Below, one piece after another: positions 1-5,661 of a stretch of 5,661 nucleotides of DNA (its first letter is position 1; every line of letters starts with the position of its first letter). A model generated the notes under the pieces. That model was not told the DNA's origin. It was given only the letters and a program-made list of their open reading frames with translations, and did no database searches. The translations under genes were made by a program, and so were the position numbers. Source of the stretch: CAINVV01 sp037440345. GTDB lineage: Bacteria; Bacteroidota; Bacteroidia; Bacteroidales; Prolixibacteraceae. The DNA lies in assembly GCA_037440345.1 (NCBI GenBank), contig JBBIUJ010000281.1, positions 1 to 5,661 of the forward strand. The letters are read 5' to 3'.

Positions 1-2739
1 CAATGTGGATGGGATCATCTCTGCCGGGTAGTTGTTGACATTGCCGTGCTCGGTCGGATCGTACTTCCTGGTCATGTCTCCATCCGTTCGGTTGTTGTCA
101 AAACTCATGACATCCTGGTCGTAGTTTAGGGATACTGCTTCCTGAATGAAAGGAATCTGTTCCTGCCGGGCCAGTTTAACCGCAAAACTGCGGAGGGTGG
201 AGTGCGTGAGGTCGAAGGTAAGAAGATTGCCGGTTACGGCAGCATCCCCTATTTTCTGTTCCTGTCCGTTGACTTCCCAGGCCTCTACGATTTTGCCGGG
301 AAGTTGAACCTTTATACCTTTTTGGTCTTTCCCGGCTAGTTCATTGACCCTTACTACAAGATAGTCGCCTTGTTCGGCTTTTTTGAGGGCCATCAAACCG
401 ACTCCTGGTGAGTTGATGCCAACAAATGAGAAGGATGATCCCAATTTGCCTGTATGTTTGGGCGCTTCGACAGCAATCAGCGGTTTGTTCAGGAATTCGG
501 CCTGTTGCTGGGTTTCACCCTGAGACCAGTCCCCATTGTGGCTGTAGAGTCCGTATTTAAACTCCTGAATCCCCCAATCCTGGGTAGATTGGTAAAGCCA
601 GGTCGGGCACAATTTGGCGGAAGGGGAGTATTGCAACGTCAGCCGTAGTGTGTTGTCGTCGGGTTTGTCTGAGCCATATTTGCAATCCTCCAGGACCGAA
701 ACCCCAAATTTTCCTGATTTGTCGGTAAGGTCGAACCACAATTTTGAGGGTACTTCAAATTTTAGTTCATGGTTGGTGTTCCGTTTCACGACACCAACAC
801 CCAGATTGTAGGAAGCCTCTTCATTTGCGGCGGTAAAGGGGAAGGAGGCTTTCAGGCAAACGCCTGTCGATTGCCAGTCGATTTGATTGGCCACCTCGAT
901 TCTCTTACCGGCATTCCCTGCAGAAAGACTGATGATCTGACGGATGATCGAATTCTCTCCTTTTTTTGTCACTTCGAAGGAGACCCTAACCGGTCCGTTC
1001 TCGACCATTTTCAATTTGACTTCATGGTCCATAAATGCAAAGGGAGGATTTTTTCTGTCGTACCAGAACATGTTCCAGGCTGGCTCTTTCCGGGGCGATT
1101 CACGCTGAAATTCTAAGCGTGCAGGTTTGGAAAGCAACTCCCGATTCTCTTTTTTATCCAGGATACTGGAAATATCGCCGTTGTCGTCCAGTGAAACTTT
1201 GTAGTACTCATTTTCAAGGGAGTTTGGCTCAATCGTTAATGCAGGAGTGGTTATCCGCGACCTCTCAGCCGCTACCTGAATATCATAGATGGCTACTCCC
1301 AGGGAAGGGATTTTGGCAAGGAAGATGATTTTTACCCGATCAGCGTTCCGCGAAATGATCTGTGAAGGAACCTCTTTCCCTTTTTGATCGAATACCCGGA
1401 TGTGTTGTGGCATCTCAGAAAATTGGAGTTCAGCAGTGCAGACATCCTCTCTTTCCCTGGCAACAGGATTGTAAACGGCTACAGCCCTCCCTTTTGTTTG
1501 TGTATTTAATTGGGATGTAACGGCTCCCGTTGCATCTTTCAATACTTCCGTAAAACCATTTTGCGCGATAAATTCATCGTTCCAGGCTAGCTTGAAAGCG
1601 CTTGGAATGGCTGTTCCCGGTAGGATATCGTGCATCTGGCTGCCTAGCAACAGCTCCCACGAGTTGTTCAGTTTCTCCAACGGATAGAGGGCGCCTGTCA
1701 GGTAATTGGCCATGCAGGCCATCTCTTCTGCCGATTGTGCCAGGATTTCATTTTTTCGGTTCAATCGCTTCATGTACGATTCGGAGGTCATGGAACCGGA
1801 GCTGTGCTCTACCAGCAAGAGATCTCCTGAGTAAACAGGGAGTTTCTTCCTGATTTCCGGGGTAATGTCTTTGTACATCTGATCAGAAGAGGTGAGGATG
1901 ACCTTAATCTTGCTGTCCTGATTGTGAAGACTTCCCTCTGCATTGATTACGTCGCGTTCACGAAGCCCACCTCCCATATCACCGCACCCATAATATCGGT
2001 AATCGAAGGAAATGCCATGTTTTTGTTGGTCTTCTGCCAGTCGTTTGTCCCAATATTTGTCAATATCCAGACGTGGCATCAGGTCACCGTCGTAATCGGT
2101 TGCATCCAGACAGGCCACCAACCCTTTACCATCCGGGCCATTCCAAACCCCCACATTGAAGGGAAGGGGAACACAGGTTTTAAGGTTTGGAATGGTGAGC
2201 TTTTGAGTAGAGAAGCCTATGATTCCGGCATGGTTCAATACCGAAGGAAGGTTGGCCACAAATCCGAAACAATCGGGTAGCATGTAGTCGACGCTAACTT
2301 TGCCGAATTCTTTGCGAAAAAAATTGTTGCCGTAGAGCACGTTTCTTAGAACGGATTCAGAGGATGATACATTTACTTCCGCCTCCTCAACCGAAGATCC
2401 TGCCACATTCCATCGGCCGGCATCGATGTACCCCTTTAACCGGGAATAGAGTTCCGGATGGTATTCCTTCATGAGCCGATAGCGTCGGGAACCGGTGAAA
2501 TTGAAAACGTAGTCGGGATATTTGTCAAAAAGCCTGAAATTCTCCTCCAGTGTATTTTTCAGGTACTCACTGACTGTCGTGCGGTAATCCCATTCGTATT
2601 CCGAATCCAGATGGGTGTAACCCACCGTGTAAAGTACGCGATCTTTGGAAATATCGTATACCGCCCGCCTCGAAAATGGTTGTGCGAAGGCTCCAATGTA
2701 TAGCGAGAGTAGAAAAAAAGTCAGAAAAATAGTCCTCAT
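1..2739 (-). CDS. Exported GH38 family alpha-mannosidase (3' end beyond window)
   Basis: Hydrolyses terminal alpha-linked mannose with retention of configuration, using an active-site zinc; predicted periplasmic or secreted. The frame is open for 913 codons from ATG at 2739 to the window edge. The start is well fixed: an in-frame TAA lies at 2773-2775 with no ATG between, and a signal peptide follows directly. Residues 1-19 are the signal peptide. The GH38 catalytic domain spans about 35-300, with HLD (H43, D45) and LPDCFGF (D156, the expected zinc ligand and nucleophile). GCGDMGGG (D254) matches the family GxGD motif, likely near the acid/base. The helical middle domain, about 304-395, contains MHDILPGT (H370, the fourth zinc ligand, and D371). 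A beta-rich C-terminal region runs from about 415 and reaches the late motifs DVMSFDNNRTDGD (877-889) and YPAEMIP (904-910). By recollection of related proteins, another 100-200 residues probably follow. The aromatic after the first zinc motif is Tyr48 instead of the usual Trp. No Shine-Dalgarno precedes the start. Family assignment is firm; natural substrate and linkage are unknown. Confidence 0.95.
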   Translation of the reverse strand, partial: MRTIFLTFFLLSLYIGAFAQPFSRRAVYDISKDRVLYTVGYTHLDSEYEWDYRTTVSEYLKNTLEENFRLFDKYPDYVFNFTGSRRYRLMKEYHPELYSRLKGYIDAGRWNVAGSSVEEAEVNVSSSESVLRNVLYGNNFFRKEFGKVSVDYMLPDCFGFVANLPSVLNHAGIIGFSTQKLTIPNLKTCVPLPFNVGVWNGPDGKGLVACLDATDYDGDLMPRLDIDKYWDKRLAEDQQKHGISFDYRYYGCGDMGGGLRERDVINAEGSLHNQDSKIKVILTSSDQMYKDITPEIRKKLPVYSGDLLLVEHSSGSMTSESYMKRLNRKNEILAQSAEEMACMANYLTGALYPLEKLNNSWELLLGSQMHDILPGTAIPSAFKLAWNDEFIAQNGFTEVLKDATGAVTSQLNTQTKGRAVAVYNPVAREREDVCTAELQFSEMPQHIRVFDQKGKEVPSQIISRNADRVKIIFLAKIPSLGVAIYDIQVAAERSRITTPALTIEPNSLENEYYKVSLDDNGDISSILDKKENRELLSKPARLEFQRESPRKEPAWNMFWYDRKNPPFAFMDHEVKLKMVENGPVRVSFEVTKKGENSIIRQIISLSAGNAGKRIEVANQIDWQSTGVCLKASFPFTAANEEASYNLGVGVVKRNTNHELKFEVPSKLWFDLTDKSGKFGVSVLEDCKYGSDKPDDNTLRLTLQYSPSAKLCPTWLYQSTQDWGIQEFKYGLYSHNGDWSQGETQQQAEFLNKPLIAVEAPKHTGKLGSSFSFVGINSPGVGLMALKKAEQGDYLVVRVNELAGKDQKGIKVQLPGKIVEAWEVNGQEQKIGDAAVTGNLLTFDLTHSTLRSFAVKLARQEQIPFIQEAVSLNYDQDVMSFDNNRTDGDMTRKYDPTEHGNVNNYPAEMIPSTL
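2683..2739 (-). other. Signal peptide of the GH38 mannosidase
   Basis: Residues 1-19 begin MRT, continue through a hydrophobic core (IFLTFFLLSLYIG) and end in AFA. Signal peptidase I cleavage is predicted between Ala19 and Gln20. No lipobox cysteine is present, so a soluble exported protein is expected and not a lipoprotein. Gln at the first mature position fits the pattern known in Bacteroidota, where the new N-terminal Gln is cyclised to pyroglutamate. The exact cleavage site is a prediction by eye. Confidence 0.85.
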
Positions 2740-2777
2740 CTTAGTCGATTTTGTTGAGAATATCGCACGCGATTATT

Positions 2778-2791
2778 CATTCTCGCGAATG
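2778..2791. repeat. Short inverted repeat 21-58 bases upstream of the GH38 start
   Basis: CATTC (2778-2782) and GAATG (2787-2791) are perfect reverse complements around TCGC. An outer, imperfect pair extends the symmetry: ATAT followed by CAC at 2760-2768 (with two unpaired bases, CG) faces GTG and ATAT at 2791-2797, sharing one base with the inner arm. It sits close to the mannosidase start, where an operator or an mRNA leader hairpin could lie. At 5 base pairs the inner arms could easily arise by chance, so function is speculative. Confidence 0.2.
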
Positions 2792-2922
2792 TGATATCAT
2801 TTTAAGTGGTTGTATATGTATTTGTTAATAGTATTTTGATCTCTTTCAAAACTCTCTGCCAGCAATGCTAAAACAGTGTCAGAATAATGCCCCGAAGATA
2901 ACTTTTACTTGCTTAATTTTCT

Positions 2923-2955
2923 ATTGTCTCCTTTTGGAGTAATTTACTAAATTCG
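2923..2955 (+). promoter_or_regulatory. Weak candidate promoter for the M14 peptidase gene
   Basis: TAAATTCG at 2948-2955 differs by one base from the Bacteroidota minus-7 consensus TAnnTTTG. ATTG at 2923-2926 differs by one base from the minus-33 TTTG, and the 21-base spacing is within the tolerated range. Transcription would then begin near 2962, giving a leader of about 38 bases to the ATG at 3000, or about 14 bases to an alternative ATG at 2976. Such degenerate matches are common in AT-rich DNA, so this is a suggestion only. Confidence 0.25.
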
Positions 2956-2999
2956 GAATTCTGAAACTTCTCTTCATGACTTTCACTCAAACCGATAAA

Positions 3000-3062
3000 A
3001 TGAGATCAATACCAACGCTCCTTCTCCTGCTTCTGACTATTACAATGATACGCACCTATGCG
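3000..3062 (+). other. Signal peptide of the M14 peptidase
   Basis: Residues 1-21 start MRS, followed by a Leu-rich core (LLLLLLTITMI) and a polar end RTYA. Signal peptidase I cleavage is predicted between Ala21 and Gln22; Thr at -3 and Ala at -1 are acceptable. No lipobox cysteine is present. Gln again occupies the first mature position, as in the neighbouring mannosidase. If translation began at 2976 the n-region would be eight residues longer but would still be compatible with export. Confidence 0.8.
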
Positions 3063-5661
3063 CAGTCACCATCCCCAAAACAGCACTTTGGTTTTTCGAT
3101 CGGCGACAATTACAAATTGGCCAACTATGCACAAACTGAAGCCTATTTTAAAAAGATTGCATCGTCATCCGATCGGGTGAAACTGGTCGAGATGGGGCCC
3201 ACCGAGGAGGGCAGGACCCAGTATATGATGATCGTTTCCTCGCCGGATAACATTAAAAATCTAGGTAAATACAAAGAGATAGCCGGAAAATTGGCCCGAG
3301 CAGAGAATCTCAGCGATGAGCAGGCGCTTTCCCTTTCAACTGAGGGGAAGGCGGTGGTCTGGATTGATGGAGGACTTCATGCAACCGAGACGGTTGGGAC
3401 GCACCAATTGATTGAGACCCTGTGGCAGTTGGTAAGCCGAAATGACAAGGAGACCCTGCGGATTTTGGATGAAGTGATCGTACTGCTGGTACATGCCAAT
3501 CCGGATGGGCAGGAGTTGGTTTCCAACTGGTACATGGGCAATCCCGATACACTGAAAAGGTCCTATTCTCAACTGCCGAGGCTTTACGAGAAATATGCCG
3601 GTCACGACAACAACCGCGACTTCTACATGATGAATCTGAAAGAGACCCAAAATATCAGCAAGCAACTCTATCTTGAGTGGTTTCCGCAGGTGATCTACAA
3701 CCACCATCAGTCAGGTCCGGCCGGATCTGTGGTTGCCGGTCCACCCTACCGGGATCCGTTTAACTATTTTTTTCATCCTCTGGTTATGACGGGTATAGAT
3801 GCTGTTGGGGCTTCCATGGTCAACAGGTTGATCGCAGAGGGAAAACCCGGCTATACCGAACGCGGCGGCTCCGTATTTTCTACATGGTACAATGGGGGAT
3901 TGCGTACCACCGCCTATTTTCACAACATGATCGGGCTGCTGACGGAAATTATCGGAAATCCGACCCCTTCAACTGTCCCGTTGGTGCCATCCAGGTTACT
4001 GCCAAGTGGAAATACCCCTTATCCGGTGATGCCCCAGAAATGGAATTTCCGAAAGTCGATCGACTACTCCCTCTCACTTAATTATGCAGTTTTGGATTAC
4101 GCAGCCAGGAACAGGGAGCACTTGCTTTACAATATATATTGCATGGGCAAAAGCTCCATCCAGGCTGGGAACAAAGACAATTGGAGCATTTCGCCCCAAA
4201 AGGTTGAACTGATCAGCAATGCTGGTAAAGCGGACCAAAAAATCAGAAAAGGTGCCGATAGCGTCAGCAACAGGGCAAGAGTTGATACCATTCCTGTGAA
4301 GTATTTCCAGGTTTTGGTAAAAGATAGCGCTAAAAGAGATTCCCGGGGTTACATTCTTCCCTCAGATCAACCCGATTTCCCCACTGCAGTCAGGTTCGTA
4401 AACGCGTTGATTCAATCGGGAATCCAGGTCTGTAAAGCAACTTCAGCCTTTGTTGCAGATGGGAAAAATTACCCTGCAGGTTCATTTGTCGTCAAAACCA
4501 ACCAGGCTTTTAGGCCTCACATTCTGGATATGTTTGAACCGCAAGACCATCCAAATGATTTTCTCTATCCCGGAGGTCCCCCGGTAAAGCCATACGACAT
4601 TGCCGGTTGGACCCCTGCGTTTTCGATGGGAATTGTTTTCAAGAGCATTTTGCATGCCTTTGACGGACCTTTTGAGCCGCTTCCCTACGGCGAGATTCAG
4701 CGACCGAAGGGCGATTTTGAGGGTACAGGTTTCGTGTCGGGATATATTCTGGACTCGAGGTGTGACCAAGCTTTTTTAGTCGTAAATGAGCTGCTTCATG
4801 CGGGCCTGGATGTTTACCGGTTTAAAAATGAACCGACTACCAAACCCTTATCAGGTGAAGGATCTTTCTTCGTTCCTGCAAATGGGAAAGCAAAAATTAT
4901 TCTTGGCAAAGCAGCATCCGAATTGGGATTGAATGTTCGGGGAATAAATCACCGTCCTGCCCATCTGACAAGGAAAATATCCCCTTTGAAAATTGCTGTT
5001 TGGGATACCTACGGGGGTACAATTTCCGCCGGATGGCTAAAATGGATCATGGAACTGCACAAATTTCCCTACAAGACCATTTATGTGAAAGAGATCAACG
5101 AAGGCAATCTACGCAAAAAGTTTGATGTGATCCTATTTGTAAGCGGTGCCATTCCTCCTATAACCGGTACAGAAGCAGGCGCTTCCAGAGATACGACTAA
5201 AATTACTGATATTCCGACTGAATACTGGTATCAGTGGGGAAAGATCACGGCTGATACTTCAGTTGTGGCGTTGAAAAATTTATGGAGGAGGGTTGGAACC
5301 ATTGCAACCATCGGTAGGAGCACCAATCTGGCCTACCATTTAAAATTGGGCGTTACCAATTCGCTCGCAGAGATGGTTAAAGGGAAAGAGGTTTCTCTGA
5401 CGTCAGACAAATTCTACATTCCAGGGAGTCTGCTGCGCGTCAGGGTCGATTCTACCATGACCACAGGATGGGGAATGGGCTCCGGAGCAGATATCTTTTT
5501 TGATTCGAGCCCGGTATTCAGTCTCACCCCCGAAGCAGTAAGTCAGGGCAAGATCAAACCCATTGCCTGGTTCGATTCTGCCCACCCCCTAAGAAGCGGA
5601 TGGGCTTACGGTCAGGAATATTTGCTAAACGGAGTGGCTGCCTTCGAGGCAAAAGTAGGGC
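3000..5661 (+). CDS. Exported M14 family zinc carboxypeptidase-like protein (3' end beyond window)
   Basis: A zinc metallopeptidase of the carboxypeptidase A type, expected to remove C-terminal residues or cleave amide bonds outside the cytoplasm. The frame is open for 887 codons to the window edge. Residues 1-21 are a signal peptide. The M14 domain covers about 35-320. HATE supplies zinc ligands H127 and E130. NNRD (N205, R206) matches the pair that binds the substrate carboxylate in carboxypeptidase A. NHHQSG supplies the third zinc ligand, more likely H236 than H235. LLTE supplies E316, the general base. Residues 330-600 form a linker and accessory region I cannot assign. From about 660 the sequence resembles a class I glutamine amidotransferase-like fold without a catalytic Cys. 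By recollection, similar bacterial proteins exceed 900 residues, so a few dozen residues are probably missing. An in-frame ATG at 2976 would add eight residues; 3000 is preferred because it gives a compact signal peptide. No Shine-Dalgarno precedes either. Exact specificity is unknown. Confidence 0.93.
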   Translation, partial: MRSIPTLLLLLLTITMIRTYAQSPSPKQHFGFSIGDNYKLANYAQTEAYFKKIASSSDRVKLVEMGPTEEGRTQYMMIVSSPDNIKNLGKYKEIAGKLARAENLSDEQALSLSTEGKAVVWIDGGLHATETVGTHQLIETLWQLVSRNDKETLRILDEVIVLLVHANPDGQELVSNWYMGNPDTLKRSYSQLPRLYEKYAGHDNNRDFYMMNLKETQNISKQLYLEWFPQVIYNHHQSGPAGSVVAGPPYRDPFNYFFHPLVMTGIDAVGASMVNRLIAEGKPGYTERGGSVFSTWYNGGLRTTAYFHNMIGLLTEIIGNPTPSTVPLVPSRLLPSGNTPYPVMPQKWNFRKSIDYSLSLNYAVLDYAARNREHLLYNIYCMGKSSIQAGNKDNWSISPQKVELISNAGKADQKIRKGADSVSNRARVDTIPVKYFQVLVKDSAKRDSRGYILPSDQPDFPTAVRFVNALIQSGIQVCKATSAFVADGKNYPAGSFVVKTNQAFRPHILDMFEPQDHPNDFLYPGGPPVKPYDIAGWTPAFSMGIVFKSILHAFDGPFEPLPYGEIQRPKGDFEGTGFVSGYILDSRCDQAFLVVNELLHAGLDVYRFKNEPTTKPLSGEGSFFVPANGKAKIILGKAASELGLNVRGINHRPAHLTRKISPLKIAVWDTYGGTISAGWLKWIMELHKFPYKTIYVKEINEGNLRKKFDVILFVSGAIPPITGTEAGASRDTTKITDIPTEYWYQWGKITADTSVVALKNLWRRVGTIATIGRSTNLAYHLKLGVTNSLAEMVKGKEVSLTSDKFYIPGSLLRVRVDSTMTTGWGMGSGADIFFDSSPVFSLTPEAVSQGKIKPIAWFDSAHPLRSGWAYGQEYLLNGVAAFEAKVG
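4977..5661 (+). other. C-terminal glutamine amidotransferase-like domain of the M14 protein (partial)
   Basis: Residues about 660-887 begin with a beta strand and glycine turn (LKIAVWDTYGG, 663-673). They continue with a helix containing GWLKWIMEL and a second strand reading FDVILFVSGAIP (708-719). Later comes a strand-turn segment GTIATIGRST (766-775), where a class I amidotransferase would place its nucleophile elbow. No Cys is present there, so catalysis by a Cys-His-Glu triad is not expected. The segment WFDSAHPLRSGWAYGQEYL (857-875) resembles the late part of this fold in secreted M14 proteins, as I recall them. The domain may bind a ligand or stabilise the peptidase. The assignment rests on pattern recognition, not on a profile search. 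Confidence 0.55.

Larger units (their letters stand above)
2740..2999. promoter_or_regulatory. Divergent intergenic region between the two hydrolase genes
   Basis: These 260 bases separate the start codons of two genes pointing away from each other, so both promoters should lie here unless transcription enters from elsewhere. The stretch is visibly more AT-rich than the flanking genes. I looked for the Bacteroidota promoter pattern (TTTG about 19 bases before TAnnTTTG) on both strands. Only a weak match was found for the plus strand, and none convincing for the minus strand, where the nearest TTTG (complement of 2847-2850) has no good partner downstream. Small hairpins are seen at 2778-2791 and 2928-2939. 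No tRNA-like, riboswitch-like or terminator structure was recognised, and no translated frame looks like a gene. Confidence 0.6.

Noticed and set aside
454..2703. Plus-strand open frames of 64 to 118 codons across this interval, such as 769-1116 and 1924-2280
   Set aside because: They lie opposite the continuous 913-codon mannosidase frame, whose catalytic motifs are intact. Their translations show no recognisable domain.
2928..2939. Small hairpin CTCC-TTTT-GGAG considered as a terminator or operator
   Set aside because: The stem has only four base pairs and no T-run follows it. It lies between divergent genes, where no terminator is expected.
2740..2999. Search for an RNA gene, riboswitch, phage attachment site or CRISPR repeat in the intergenic region
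   Set aside because: No cloverleaf, conserved aptamer core or repeated unit was found. The region is short and accounted for as a divergent promoter region.
3310..3923. Minus-strand open frames, the longest being 123 codons at 3336-3707
   Set aside because: They are antisense to the M14 catalytic core, where the zinc and substrate-binding motifs are encoded on the plus strand. They look like shadows of that gene.
4482..5585. Minus-strand open frames at 4482-4769 and 5403-5585
   Set aside because: Both lie within the continuous M14 reading frame. They have no recognisable domain and no separate upstream signals.
1..5661. Possible frameshifts or pseudogenes in the two large genes
   Set aside because: Hand translation of both frames gave no internal stop and kept the family motifs in the expected order. 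The missing ends are due to the window edges.

Overview
The window holds two large, divergently transcribed genes, both for predicted exported hydrolases, separated by about 260 bases. Both genes run off the window, so neither C-terminus is visible. A Bacteroidota host is suggested by four things: signal peptides with Gln immediately after the predicted cleavage site in both proteins, absence of a Shine-Dalgarno sequence before either start, a moderate GC content (judged by eye), and gene families common in polymer-degrading members of that phylum. No rRNA or other taxonomic marker is present, so this is an inference.

Left part (1 to 2739, minus strand): an uninterrupted 913-codon reading frame for an exported family GH38 alpha-mannosidase. 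The zinc and catalytic motifs are in the expected order (HLD near residue 43, LPDCFGF near 154, GxGD near 251, MHDILPGT near 369). The C-terminal beta-rich region is present up to a late conserved motif, where the window ends.

Middle (2740 to 2999): the only non-coding stretch. It must carry the upstream signals of both genes. I see one weak Bacteroidota-type promoter candidate for the right-hand gene and a small inverted repeat close to the left-hand gene. I find no RNA gene, riboswitch, CRISPR array or mobile-element end.

Right part (3000 to 5661, plus strand): an uninterrupted frame of at least 887 codons for an exported M14-family zinc carboxypeptidase-like protein. The HxxE, NNRD, HHQ and LTE motifs of the peptidase domain lie in the first 320 residues. 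The long C-terminal part ends in what looks like a class I glutamine amidotransferase-like fold without its cysteine nucleophile.

Together the pair suggests breakdown of mannosylated protein or peptide material outside the cytoplasm: one enzyme trims alpha-mannose and the other cleaves peptide or amide bonds. That joint role is inferred from adjacency and predicted export, not shown by the sequence. I found no clear sign of a new kind of biological system. The most interesting points are a substitution in the mannosidase active-site motif and the architecture of the peptidase.
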